64,000 bases of DNA from an uncultured Dongia sp. (GTDB lineage: Bacteria > Pseudomonadota > Alphaproteobacteria > Dongiales > Dongiaceae). Positions 8,539 to 17,338 of the stretch are shown here, piece after piece. The translations under genes were made by a program, and so were the position numbers. Where the stretch lies: the NCBI RefSeq assembly GCF_936916975.1, contig NZ_CAKZGO010000005.1, positions 62,001 to 126,000 of the forward strand, read 5' to 3'. The notes beneath the pieces were generated by a model. The model searched no databases. It saw nothing but the letters and a program-made list of their open reading frames with translations, and was not told the DNA's origin. The first letter of the stretch is position 1. Every line of letters begins with the position of its first letter.

Positions 8539-9156
8539 TTACTGCTGGACGCGCGGGATGCGCCGCAGCATGCGATAGTAGAGCGGCTTGTTATCCGGGG
8601 TCGTCAGCGTCATCAGGACATCGCCCGGCATCGCCTGCATGCCCAGCATCAGCCCGGCATTGGTCACCGTATAGAGCCGCCAAGTTTGCGTACCCTGGGC
8701 TGACCAGCCGGTGACGGCAACCGGGGTGATGGACATGACACCGCCCGCCATGCGGTAGGTGTCGAACATCGGCGCCTGCGCCCAGGCGTCGGCCAGGATC
8801 CGGTCATTGACCGGAACCTTCGGCGGATCAGCGCGAGTGACGAGGCCGATCCTGCCCACGCCGGTGCCGTCCATCGGGCTGATGATGAACCACTGCCACG
8901 GGTTGCTGAAGGGCGCGGTTGGCCGGGTGGGCTGGATGAAGCTCGGCGGCAATTGGACCATCTGCCACGAGCCGATGAGTTCGTTGGGCTGCGCCACATT
9001 CATCAACGCCGGAGCTTGCGGGACCGACGCCACGACAGGGGCCACCGGTTGGACCGGCTCACTGGCGCCGCCATCCCAGGGCATGAGCGTTCCCTCGCAG
9101 CCTGCAAGGAGTGTGGCGCTCATCAGCGCGGTGATGAGCAGGCCGCGTACATTCAT
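8539..9156 (-). CDS. Hypothetical lipoprotein
   Basis: A 205-residue predicted lipoprotein of unknown function. Start 9156 follows GGGGGAG at good distance; a longer reading from 9201 lacks support. Residues 1-19 form a lipoprotein signal with the lipobox LLAGC, followed by a Pro/Ala/Val-rich linker. The remainder, from about residue 55, begins IGSWQMVQLPP and is rich in predicted beta strands (WQWFIISPMDGTGVGRIGLV; TWRLYTVTNAGLMLGMQAM). It loosely recalls small beta-barrel lipoproteins such as Omp19/Inh, but no diagnostic motif was recognised. It is transcribed toward the ribH2 riboswitch region. Confidence 0.8.
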   Translation of the reverse strand: MNVRGLLITALMSATLLAGCEGTLMPWDGGASEPVQPVAPVVASVPQAPALMNVAQPNELIGSWQMVQLPPSFIQPTRPTAPFSNPWQWFIISPMDGTGVGRIGLVTRADPPKVPVNDRILADAWAQAPMFDTYRMAGGVMSITPVAVTGWSAQGTQTWRLYTVTNAGLMLGMQAMPGDVLMTLTTPDNKPLYYRMLRRIPRVQQ

Positions 9157-9679
9157 GGTCAAATCTCCCCCGATCGCAGCCCGCCAATCGGGCCCGGTCA
9201 TTGGCGGCAGTTTAGCGGCCCAAATCCAGCCTGAGAAGCACGGAGCGACTGATTCCTGGCGATCCTACCTTTGGTTATGCGCCTTTCGAGCGATCGTTGA
9301 GCGCCCAAGGCCGGATTTCTGTGGGAAAGCGGTGCGTCCGTGGACCATAGCGCAGACGGGGGCGTCGACAGGCTCAACGCCGAATCGATCCATTATTCCG
9401 CATCATCGCGGGGAAAGGGCAGAACGCGCCTGCGACCCAAATATTGTCCGCCTACTGGACGAAATCTCATTTATCGTATAAATATCAAATATTCCAATAC
9501 GTTAAATGGCATCACCTTATTCGTTGCTCAGGACGTCAGGTAATCGTGATCCGGTTCACAGCGATGGTCGGCTGAGCGACCACATCATGGACATCAAGCC
9601 GCTTGAGGCTTTCAGGCAACCTACTTAGCCTGCAAAGCCAAGCCTCGCCGAGGCTGGTGGTCCGTGCAAGGAGATGAAG
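9157..9679. other. 523-base intergenic region between the lipoprotein and the FecR-domain gene
   Basis: No convincing gene. Short reading frames on both strands lack ribosome sites and recognisable motifs. The part at about 9465-9525 is markedly AT-rich compared with its surroundings (it contains GTATAAATATC near 9476) and probably holds the promoter of the plus-strand operon that begins at 9680. No clear repeat was seen. Confidence 0.6.
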
Positions 9680-10327
9680 ATGGTTCTTACGAAACGTGCT
9701 TTTCTGCTCGGCCTGCCGATGGTGGCAATGGCGGGTCCATTGCTTTATGGCCTCGTCCGGTCCCGTCCGGCCTCGGCACAAGATGGGCTCGCCGGCCAGG
9801 TCACGCGCCTTGCCGGCTCGGCCGTCCTGGTCCGGGATGGGAGCGAAACCGCCTTGGCAATCAGCCAGCAGATCAAGGTTTCCGATTCCATCCGCACGGG
9901 TCCGGACAGTCGCGCCGAAGTGACCTTCACCGATGGGTCGATCCTCACCGTGGGGCCGGAAAGCGACATCGCTGTCTCGTTCTTCGCGCCGGAGGCCAGT
10001 GAATCCAGCGCCATCCTCGACCTAGTGTCGGGCATTGCCCGAATGACGGTCAACAAGGCCACCGCCTGGGGTCGCTTCGAAGTTCGCACCACCACCGCCG
10101 TCGCTTCGGTGCGTGGCACGGACTATCTGGTCGAGGCATTGCCCGGTAAGAGCTCGGTCTTCGTTTCCGAAGGCCGCGTGGCTGTCTCCAGCCGAGCCGG
10201 CGCTGGCACGGTCGTTCTGCGCGAAGGGCAGGGTGTCGACATGACAGCGGAGTTCGTCGAACCGGTCGTCAGGTTCTGGGGTTTGAAACGCAAGATCGAG
10301 GCCCTCGCGCGCGTGACATTCCCTTAG
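9680..10327 (+). CDS. FecR-domain protein with signal sequence
   Basis: A 215-residue exported protein. An N-terminal signal (MVLTKRAFLLGLPM...PASAQ, about 35 residues) leads to a FecR domain: AGSAVLVRDGSE, then SDSIRTGPDSRAEVTFTDGS, ILTVGPESDIAV and the hallmark TTTAVASVRGTDYLV, followed by VSEGRVAV. FecR domains are usually periplasmic signal-relay modules; this one is secreted free rather than anchored to an anti-sigma factor. AAGGAG at 9668-9673 fits the ATG at 9680 better than the ATG at 9674. It lies 21 bases before a CHASE2 cyclase gene, and FecR/CHASE2-cyclase pairs are a recurrent arrangement. It may present an envelope signal to the CHASE2 sensor domain. Confidence 0.88.
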   Translation: MVLTKRAFLLGLPMVAMAGPLLYGLVRSRPASAQDGLAGQVTRLAGSAVLVRDGSETALAISQQIKVSDSIRTGPDSRAEVTFTDGSILTVGPESDIAVSFFAPEASESSAILDLVSGIARMTVNKATAWGRFEVRTTTAVASVRGTDYLVEALPGKSSVFVSEGRVAVSSRAGAGTVVLREGQGVDMTAEFVEPVVRFWGLKRKIEALARVTFP

Positions 10328-10348
10328 GCACGGCGCGAGACACAGATC

Positions 10349-12298
10349 ATGGTCGCCTCGGGGGATGGCCGAAAGAAAGCGAAACGAGGCTGGCTTGGCC
10401 TCGTTCTCGCATTTCTGTTCGGATTAGGTATTGCGACACTGCATATTTCTGCCAATCCCCTTATAGAATCTGTCGAACAGGGTGCGACGCTTGACTGGCG
10501 ATTCCGATTGCGAGGTCCGCAGGCGCCGCCGAATGACATTGCCATCGTTGTCATTGATGACCAGTCACTAGGTCGCTATGGGCAGTGGCCCTTTAAACGT
10601 GCCAAGCTCGCCGAAGCGGTTGACCGCCTCACGACCGCTGGCGCGAAGACGATTGGCATCGATATTCTGATGTCTGAACATGAAGGTGAGCTGACCGGGT
10701 CAACAAATAGACTCACGCCGGGCGAGGCCCAGTTGATAGCCTCGCTCAAGCGCCACGGGCGTGTCGTCTTGGCCATGGCGATGTTGTTCAATAATGGCTC
10801 ACCTACCGGAGGTGCTGGGCAGGATGCGAGCGATATTTCTTTGCGTGTGGTCGCCAAGCCGGCCATTGGAGCGGTCAAGCCATTGACGGCTGATGGACTG
10901 CTGCAGCCGCTACCGGAATTTCAACAAGTCGCTACCGTTGGCCAGGTCAATCAACAGGCAGATGGCGACGGTGTTACACGCGCCCAGTATCCGGTCATAG
11001 CATTCGAAGACTGGTTCGTTCCATCGTTCCCGGTAATGGTGGCAGCAGCACAACAGGACCTTCCGATCGACGCAATCGCCCTTTCCTTGGATGGGAAACT
11101 GTCGATCGGCCAAGAGTCGATACCTTTGGACTATGACTTGGGATTGGCACTCAATCACCTCGGCCCGGCTGGCACTTTCATGACATACTCGTTCCTGGAT
11201 CTGATGGAAAATCGGATACCGGACGCGTTGCTCAGGAACCGCGTTGTTTTGTTGGGAGGCAGCGCCACGTCTCTTGGCGATACTTTCCAAACCCCTTTTG
11301 ATCCCACATTGCCCGGCGTCGAAGCTCTCGCCACGGGCGTTGCCAATTTGCTCCACGGCGACAGTTTGATTCGGACCAATGAACAGCGTGCTGTTGAAGC
11401 CGTGGTCATCGTCGCTTTGACTCTTCTGGCCTGGTGGCTTGGCCTCAGGAGTTCCGGTCCGCGGTGGGGTTTGGCGTTCAATGCGCTATTGCTGACGGGC
11501 TGGTTGGCCTTTGCTCAGATCATGTTTGTGATGGAACATCGATGGGTTGCCGTCGCAGGCCCCAGCATGGCCATTGTCATGGGCGCCGCTCTGGGTGCTA
11601 TCGCACGCATGGTGCTTGAACGCCGCTTGCGCAGCGAGGTCGAACGGCAGCGCGGCAATCTCGCACAGTACGTACCACCGACGATGGTCGACACGCTGGC
11701 CGACCGCGCGACGCCGGCATTCGATGAACGTGAGCAGATGGCAGCCGTCCTGTTTGTCGATCTGCAGGGCTTTACCCATGCTAGTGAGAGCCGCTCACCT
11801 GCGGATACGGCGCATTTTTTGAAGGAGTTTCACGGCCAACTGGAAGATGTCGTGACCGCGCATCAGGGCATTGTGGCGCAGTTCTTAGGCGATGGCGCCC
11901 TGGCGCTCTGGGGTTTGCCCCAGCCCCGTGCCGAAGATGCGGCCCTTGCTTTGGCCTGCGCGCGCGACATGCTGCTGCGTCTCGCGCGCTGGCAGCCGAA
12001 CAATCCGGCGCGGGTCGGCCTTCATTATGGGCCGGTCGCCATGGCGCAGCTCGGTGGGCGGCATCAGGCACAGCTGGCCGCCGCCGGTGACACAGTCAAT
12101 GTCGCCAGCAGATTGGAAGCCGCGGCCAAGGCCACCGGGACCATCCTGGTGATCTCCGACGACATGGTGTCGGCTGTCCGGGCTCTCGGGCGCGATGATC
12201 TCATCAAGGGCCTCATCTCGCGACGGGACCAGCCGGTACGGGGTCGTGACAAGCCGATCAGCTATTGGTCCGCCGCCAGCTGCGCCGAGCTCGCATGA
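10349..12298 (+). CDS. CHASE2-domain class III nucleotide cyclase
   Basis: A 649-residue membrane sensor cyclase. After one N-terminal membrane span (residues 14-34) comes an extracytoplasmic CHASE2 domain (about 38-335; motifs DDQSLGRYGQWPFKR, TIGIDILMSE and VVLLGGSATSLGD). Three further spans follow (about 348-424), then a class III cyclase catalytic domain (about 462-630). Metal-binding Asp471 (VLFVDLQGFT) and Asp515 (FLGDG) are present, as is GDTVNVASRLEAA. The residue four before Asp515, usually the base-selecting lysine, is Gln511, so ATP or GTP specificity is uncertain. The stop overlaps the next gene by four bases (ATGA). It probably makes cAMP in response to an envelope cue. Confidence 0.92.
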   Translation: MVASGDGRKKAKRGWLGLVLAFLFGLGIATLHISANPLIESVEQGATLDWRFRLRGPQAPPNDIAIVVIDDQSLGRYGQWPFKRAKLAEAVDRLTTAGAKTIGIDILMSEHEGELTGSTNRLTPGEAQLIASLKRHGRVVLAMAMLFNNGSPTGGAGQDASDISLRVVAKPAIGAVKPLTADGLLQPLPEFQQVATVGQVNQQADGDGVTRAQYPVIAFEDWFVPSFPVMVAAAQQDLPIDAIALSLDGKLSIGQESIPLDYDLGLALNHLGPAGTFMTYSFLDLMENRIPDALLRNRVVLLGGSATSLGDTFQTPFDPTLPGVEALATGVANLLHGDSLIRTNEQRAVEAVVIVALTLLAWWLGLRSSGPRWGLAFNALLLTGWLAFAQIMFVMEHRWVAVAGPSMAIVMGAALGAIARMVLERRLRSEVERQRGNLAQYVPPTMVDTLADRATPAFDEREQMAAVLFVDLQGFTHASESRSPADTAHFLKEFHGQLEDVVTAHQGIVAQFLGDGALALWGLPQPRAEDAALALACARDMLLRLARWQPNNPARVGLHYGPVAMAQLGGRHQAQLAAAGDTVNVASRLEAAAKATGTILVISDDMVSAVRALGRDDLIKGLISRRDQPVRGRDKPISYWSAASCAELA

Positions 12299-13002
12299 TG
12301 GCCCAGATGTCGTGGTCGATCTGGCGATTGTGGCCAGTGGCGCTGATCGCCGTCGGCATCGCGCTGTTCGTCGTTTTTGATGGCTACCGTTTCCTCAGCC
12401 TTGATGAGCTGCAGCGACGGCATTTGCAACTGACAGACTTCGTAACTGCCCATTACGTGCCGGCGGTCTTGCTCTTCATGGCTGTCTATGTACTGGTCGT
12501 GGCGGTGTCTTTGCCGGGCAGTGCGGTGTTGACCCTGGCTGGTGGCTTCATGTTTGGCGCGCTGGCGGCCACGTGCTACATCGTGGTGGCCGCGACGACA
12601 GGTGCGGTCATCCTGTTTCTGGCGGCCCGTTCCGCGCTGGGCGAACCGCTGCGGGCGCGAGCGGGGCCGTGGCTTGCAAAGCTGTCGGCTGGCTTTCAAC
12701 GTAATGCCTGGAGTTACATGCTGATCCTGCGCCTCGTGCCATTGTTCCCATTCTTTGTGGTCAATCTGGTGCCGGCCTTTCTCGGCGTCAGCCTGCGCTG
12801 CTTTGCGATCACCACGTTCTTCGGGATCATGCCGGCGACCTTTATCTATGCGCTGATCGGCACGGGGCTTGGCGACGTGGTCGCCGGCGGGGGTAATTTC
12901 CAGGCGGCATTGTCGCCGGGCCTCCTCGTCGGTCTCCTCGGTTTGGCGGCGTTGTCGGCCCTGCCGATTGCCTTCAAGCGCCGAAAGCAATCCCATGACT
13001 GA
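12295..13002 (+). CDS. TVP38/TMEM64-family membrane protein
   Basis: A 235-residue polytopic inner-membrane protein of the TVP38/TMEM64 (VTT, DedA-related) family. It has about five to six hydrophobic segments with the typical VSLPGSAVLTLAGGFMFGAL motif (residues 69-88) and the later LRLVPLFPFFVVNLVPAFLG (about 142-161), which contains the conserved R-x-x-P. ATG at 12295 overlaps the cyclase stop codon, and its own stop overlaps the following flavoprotein start by eight bases. Genes of this family are often paired with MerA-like oxidoreductases, as here. Related DedA proteins affect lipid or proton homeostasis; no specific function is assigned. Confidence 0.9.
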   Translation: MMAQMSWSIWRLWPVALIAVGIALFVVFDGYRFLSLDELQRRHLQLTDFVTAHYVPAVLLFMAVYVLVVAVSLPGSAVLTLAGGFMFGALAATCYIVVAATTGAVILFLAARSALGEPLRARAGPWLAKLSAGFQRNAWSYMLILRLVPLFPFFVVNLVPAFLGVSLRCFAITTFFGIMPATFIYALIGTGLGDVVAGGGNFQAALSPGLLVGLLGLAALSALPIAFKRRKQSHD

Positions 13003-14428
13003 CACAGTCGAGTTGACGCCCGATATTTGTGTCATTGGCGGCGGCTCCGGCGGCTTGACCGTGGCGGCGGGCGCTGCCCAACTCGGCGCCAAAGTGGTGC
13101 TGATCGAGGCCGGAGAAATGGGGGGCGATTGCCTCAACAATGGCTGTATCCCCTCCAAATCCCTGCTGGCTGCCGCACACACGGCGGCCACCGCTAAATC
13201 AGCCGGCAAATTCGGGATTTCTTTCTCCGAACCAGTGATCGACCATGCCGGTGTTGCCAAGCATATCGCCGAGGTGATCGCCGGCATTGCGCCACATGAT
13301 TCCGTCGAGCGCTTTGAAGGTCTTGGCGTCACGGTGATCCGCGACTGCGCCGTCTTCGTTGCCGCAGATGAAGTCGCAGCCGGCGGTAAGCGGATCAAAG
13401 CCAAGCGCTTTGTTGTGGCGACGGGATCGCGGCCATTCGTTCCACCGATCGCCGGGCTCGATCTGGTGCCGTTTCTCACCAACGAAAGCATCTTTGCCGT
13501 CACGGAGCCGATCGAGCATCTGGTGGTGATCGGCGGTGGTCCCATCGGCGTTGAGCTTGCTCAGGCACAAGCACGACTGGGTGCCAAGGTGACACTCGTC
13601 GAAATGGCCCGCCTGCTGCCCAAGGACGACGCCGATCTGGTCGCCTATGTGCGCCGCGCGTTGCTCGCCGATGGTATCCGTCTTTGTGAAGGCACCAGTG
13701 TCGTGCGGATCGAAAAGACCGAAGGCAGCTTGTCCATCCATTTGGCGCAGAATGACGGCCAAACGGAGACGGTGACGGCAAGCCATGTTCTGGTCGCGGT
13801 CGGCCGGCGCGCCAATACAACAGGCCTTGGCCTGGATAAGGCCGGTGTTGATCTCAATGGGGCGGCAATCAAGGTCGATGCACGCCTTCGGACCAGCAAC
13901 CCCAACATCTTCGCGATCGGTGATTGCACCGGTGGACCCGCCTTTACGCATGTTGCCGGCTATCATGGTGGTGTCGTATTGCGGAACATCCTCTTCCGTC
14001 TCCCGGCCAAGGTAAATCCCGACATCATTCCCTGGGTCACCTTCAGCGATCCTGAACTTGCTTATGTGGGTTTGAGCGACCTCACCGCGCGCGGGCGGTT
14101 CAAGGATGTTCGCGTCGAGCAGCTGGATTTTTCCGCCAATGATCGCGCCCGTACCGAACGTTGTACCGGCGGCTTGATCAAGGTCGTGCTGCGCAGCAAT
14201 GGTCAGATCCTTGGGGTGGGGATTGTCGGCCCGCAGGCCGGCGAGTTGCTGGCGCCCTGGTGCCTTGCGATCGCGCGTGGCCTCAAATTGTCCACCATGG
14301 CTGGCCTGCTGCTGCCCTATCCGACGCTCTCTGAAATCTCGAAACGAGTGGCCGGGAATTACTATGCACCGCGCCTGTTCAGCCCGGGCGTGCGCGCGCT
14401 GGTGCGCGGGCTGCTCAGACTGCCATGA
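12995..14428 (+). CDS. FAD-dependent pyridine nucleotide-disulfide oxidoreductase (MerA/Lpd-like)
   Basis: A 477-residue flavoprotein. The FAD motif IGGGSGGLTVAAGAA begins near residue 12, the redox-active disulfide is in GGDCLNNGCIPSKSL, the NAD(P) motif VVIGGGPIGVELA is in the middle, and FAIGDCTGG closes the FAD site. The C-terminal dimer interface reads LPYPTLSEIS: the catalytic His of lipoamide dehydrogenase (HPHPT) is replaced by Tyr, as in mercuric-reductase-like members, and there is no N-terminal HMA domain or C-terminal Cys pair. It is therefore unlikely to be either true Lpd or MerA. Start 12995 overlaps the TVP38 gene; the stop overlaps the kinase gene by four bases. Confidence 0.9.
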   Translation: MTDTVELTPDICVIGGGSGGLTVAAGAAQLGAKVVLIEAGEMGGDCLNNGCIPSKSLLAAAHTAATAKSAGKFGISFSEPVIDHAGVAKHIAEVIAGIAPHDSVERFEGLGVTVIRDCAVFVAADEVAAGGKRIKAKRFVVATGSRPFVPPIAGLDLVPFLTNESIFAVTEPIEHLVVIGGGPIGVELAQAQARLGAKVTLVEMARLLPKDDADLVAYVRRALLADGIRLCEGTSVVRIEKTEGSLSIHLAQNDGQTETVTASHVLVAVGRRANTTGLGLDKAGVDLNGAAIKVDARLRTSNPNIFAIGDCTGGPAFTHVAGYHGGVVLRNILFRLPAKVNPDIIPWVTFSDPELAYVGLSDLTARGRFKDVRVEQLDFSANDRARTERCTGGLIKVVLRSNGQILGVGIVGPQAGELLAPWCLAIARGLKLSTMAGLLLPYPTLSEISKRVAGNYYAPRLFSPGVRALVRGLLRLP

Positions 14429-15834
14429 CCGCTGAAAACATCAAGCTGCCGACCTTCGGCCGCGGCCTTTCGGCCAGGGTCCTGTTGCTGACCATTCTCT
14501 TTGTTCTGGTCAGCGAGGTGTTGATCTACGCTCCCTCAATCGCGCGCTTTCGCCTCGATTGGCTGGAGGAGAAACTCAACACCGCGCATCTTGCCATCCT
14601 CGCGCTGGAAGCGACGCCCGATTACATGATCGATCCGGAGCTTGAGGTCCGGCTGCTGACCCATGTCGGTGCGCGGCTGATCGGCTTGCGCAGCAGCGAC
14701 GGCAAGAATCTGATCATGCGCGGCACGACGCCGCCTCTGCTGGTCGACGTGACCGTGGACCTTGGCGAACGCAGCTTCGTGCAATTGCTGGAGGACGGCA
14801 TCGATACCCTCATGCAGTCGCGCAACCGCGTGCTGCGGGTGAAGGGCTATTCACCCCGTGCTGCTGACGTCGTTGTCGATGTCGTGCTCGATGAGTGGCC
14901 GTTGCGCCAGGCCATGATCGCCTATTCGTGGCGGGTGCTGGGTCTGTCCGTCGTTATCTCGCTGATCACCGCGGCACTGGTCTTCGGTGCGTTGCAATGG
15001 CTGATTATTCGGCCGATGCGGCGCCTCACCGGCGGCATGGTCGCCTTTCGCCAGGAGCCCGAAGCACCGCTGGGTGGCTTTGGTGCGACTACCCGGGGCG
15101 ACGAGATCGGTGTCGCCGAACGCGAGTTCGCCGAGATGCAGACCAAGGTGCAACAGTCGTTGCAGCAGCGCGCACGCCTCGCCGCATTGGGCACCGCTGT
15201 CAGCAAGATCAATCACGATCTCCGCGGCATTCTGGCGACCGCGCGGCTTATTACCGACAGGCTGGCCGAAAGCGACAACCCCGAGGTCCGCAAGGCAGCG
15301 CCCGCCTTGTTGCGTTCGCTCGATCGCGCCGTCGACCTTTGCTCGGATACCCTCAATTTCACGCGCGAAGGGCCGCCCAAGCCGGAATTCGAACACTTCC
15401 TGCTCAACGAGCTTGTGGATGAAGTCGGCGAGAGTCTCGCCAAGCTGCTAGAACCCGGCAGGATATGGTCGAATGAGCTCGCAGAGGCGATGACGGTGCG
15501 CGCCGATCGCGGCCAGCTCAATCGCATCCTGCGCAATCTCGGCGAGAACGCCCTGCAGATGGGCGCCAGATCCGTGACCGTGACCGGGGCACAGCGGCTG
15601 GGCAGCCTTGAAATTCTGGTCGCTGACGACGGCCCTGGCTTACCGCCGAAAGCGCTGGAGAATCTGTTCGTCCCGTTCAAGGGCTCGGCCCGGGCCGGTG
15701 GTACGGGCCTTGGCCTTGCCATCGCAAGGGAATTGATGCGCGGGCAGGGCGGCGACCTGCGCCTCCTCGAGAGCGGCGCCAAAGGGACGGTATTTGCCCT
15801 CGACCTGCCGGACAGCAACAGCGTGCCGGATTGA
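14425..15834 (+). CDS. Sensor histidine kinase
   Basis: A 469-residue membrane histidine kinase. Membrane spans lie at residues 16-36 and about 171-195 and bracket a periplasmic sensor domain of roughly 130 residues. A HAMP linker (about 196-245) leads to the dimerisation helix with phospho-accepting His264 in SKINHDLRGILA. The ATPase domain shows NLGENALQMG (N box), VADDGPGLP (G1) and GGTGLGLAIARELM (G2). No response regulator is adjacent, so it is an orphan or signals to a distant partner. Its start overlaps the flavoprotein stop by four bases, which ties it to the FecR/cyclase operon. Confidence 0.93.
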   Translation: MTAENIKLPTFGRGLSARVLLLTILFVLVSEVLIYAPSIARFRLDWLEEKLNTAHLAILALEATPDYMIDPELEVRLLTHVGARLIGLRSSDGKNLIMRGTTPPLLVDVTVDLGERSFVQLLEDGIDTLMQSRNRVLRVKGYSPRAADVVVDVVLDEWPLRQAMIAYSWRVLGLSVVISLITAALVFGALQWLIIRPMRRLTGGMVAFRQEPEAPLGGFGATTRGDEIGVAEREFAEMQTKVQQSLQQRARLAALGTAVSKINHDLRGILATARLITDRLAESDNPEVRKAAPALLRSLDRAVDLCSDTLNFTREGPPKPEFEHFLLNELVDEVGESLAKLLEPGRIWSNELAEAMTVRADRGQLNRILRNLGENALQMGARSVTVTGAQRLGSLEILVADDGPGLPPKALENLFVPFKGSARAGGTGLGLAIARELMRGQGGDLRLLESGAKGTVFALDLPDSNSVPD

Positions 15835-15892
15835 AAAATCGGTCTTTCTTGGCGATACTGGGACCTGATCAGGTATTTTTGGGAGACCGGGG

Positions 15893-16075
15893 ATGAAGGC
15901 CGAAATCGAACGCTGCGTATTCATGGGGTTGGTGGCGTTGTTCGCCGTGGCCGCTCTTTATGTCGCGGCCCGCGCCGGCCATGGCACACCCTATTGGGGC
16001 GGCCTTGGCTTCAGCGCGTTCTGCGTCGGCATCCTGTTTTATGCCATCTCAAAGGGCAAGCGAGTGGCGCACTGA
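15893..16075 (+). CDS. Small two-span membrane protein, hypothetical
   Basis: A 60-residue protein with two predicted hydrophobic segments (about residues 9-26 and 36-53) and a basic tail KGKRVAH. GGGAG sits about 8 bases before the ATG, and the reading frame ends just before the convergent rRNA methyltransferase gene. No family recognised. It may be the last gene of the operon starting at 9680, 58 bases behind the kinase. Confidence 0.65.
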   Translation: MKAEIERCVFMGLVALFAVAALYVAARAGHGTPYWGGLGFSAFCVGILFYAISKGKRVAH

Positions 16076-16085
16076 CTCGCTGCTG

Positions 16086-17273
16086 CTATTCGATCGCGAA
16101 AGTCAGCGCCTTCAAATAGGCGCTCTCCGGCAGACCGGGATGGACCGGATGATCCGGTGCCGCACCCGTATGGTAGAGCAGCCGTGCCGAACGCCCGGCT
16201 TCCTGGATACCGCGATCGGTCTGCTTGATCAGTTCCTCCGCCGGCATGTTGTGTGAGCAGGAGCAGAGCATCAGGATGCCCTCCTTGCCCACGCAGCTCG
16301 CCGCCAAGCGCGCCAGTTTGCGATAGGCCTTGGAACCGATGTTGAAATCCTTGCGCGATTTGACGAAGGCAGGCGGGTCGGCGACGACGATATCGAATCG
16401 CGCCGTGCTTTGGGCGATTTCCGGCAAGACATCGAAGGCATCGCCTTGGCGTGTCTCAAGTTGTGCCGCAAACCCGTTGAGTTCGGCAGCTTTCCGCGCG
16501 AGTTCCAGTGCCGGAGCACTGCTGTCGAGCGCAAGCACGCTGGCAGCACCGGCTTTCAGGGCCTGATTGCCGAAGCCACTCATATAGCAATAGGCATCGA
16601 GGACCTTGGCGCCCTTGGCGAGGCGCGCGATCAAGGCGCGGTTGTCGCGCTGATCGAAAAACCAGCCGGTCTTTTGTCCTTCGCGCGGATCGCAGAGGAA
16701 TCGTGAACCGTTTTCTTCGATCTCAACCGGGCCGTCGAGCTCTCCCTTGACGAGGCGGGTGATCGGCTCAAGCCCTTCCAGCACGCGGGCCGGACCATCG
16801 CCGCGAACGAGAATCACTCGCGGCTTCAGCAGGCTATCGATTGCCGTCGCCAGATTGTCGATTTCAGCGTCCATACCAGCGGTCGAGACGTTGATGACAA
16901 TCACGTCGCCATAGCGATCAATGACGCAGCCGGGCAGGCCGTCGGCTTCGGCATGGGCCAGGCGGTAATATGGCACCCCGATCAGCCGGTCGCGCAGCTT
17001 GAGGGCACGCTCCAGACGGCGCTGCCAGAACTGCGCGTCGATTTCGACGCTGTGGTCGCGGGTAATGACGCGGCCGCTGATGAGCGATTTCGGGTTGAAG
17101 AAGGCAAGGCCCATGGGCCGTCCGTCGGCTTGGCGCAGGGTGACGATGGCGCCCGGCTTGATCGCCTTCAGCTCCGGCCCAGCCTGCAATTCGTTCGAAT
17201 AGACCCAGGGGTGGCCGCCAAGCACACGGCGTTCTTCGCCCGATTTCAAATGGATCGTGGGCCGCTTCGTCAT
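16086..17273 (-). CDS. Class I SAM-dependent rRNA methyltransferase (RlmI-like)
   Basis: A 395-residue RNA methyltransferase. The N-terminal part (KSGEERRVLGGHPWVYSNEL, residues 10-29) is a PUA RNA-binding domain; the C-terminal Rossmann domain has VLDAYCYMSGFGNQALKAG, DSSAPALELARKAAELNG, the catalytic VVADPPAFVKSR and LMLCSCSHNM. These are the hallmarks of RlmI/YccW, which makes 5-methylcytosine in 23S rRNA, and close relatives. The product modifies ribosomal RNA in the cytoplasm; the exact nucleotide is not certain. It is convergent with the 60-residue membrane protein. Confidence 0.9.
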   Translation of the reverse strand: MTKRPTIHLKSGEERRVLGGHPWVYSNELQAGPELKAIKPGAIVTLRQADGRPMGLAFFNPKSLISGRVITRDHSVEIDAQFWQRRLERALKLRDRLIGVPYYRLAHAEADGLPGCVIDRYGDVIVINVSTAGMDAEIDNLATAIDSLLKPRVILVRGDGPARVLEGLEPITRLVKGELDGPVEIEENGSRFLCDPREGQKTGWFFDQRDNRALIARLAKGAKVLDAYCYMSGFGNQALKAGAASVLALDSSAPALELARKAAELNGFAAQLETRQGDAFDVLPEIAQSTARFDIVVADPPAFVKSRKDFNIGSKAYRKLARLAASCVGKEGILMLCSCSHNMPAEELIKQTDRGIQEAGRSARLLYHTGAAPDHPVHPGLPESAYLKALTFAIE

Positions 17274-17338
17274 AAAAGAAATCCTGTCTTTTCAGTCTGA
17301 TAAGGTGGCGGGACGGGAGCGTCACACGCCCGGATGGA

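Noticed and set aside
12995-14428. Naming the flavoprotein merA or lpdA
   Set aside because: It lacks the Lpd catalytic His, the MerA HMA domain and the C-terminal Cys pair, and there are no mercury-resistance or dehydrogenase-complex genes around it.
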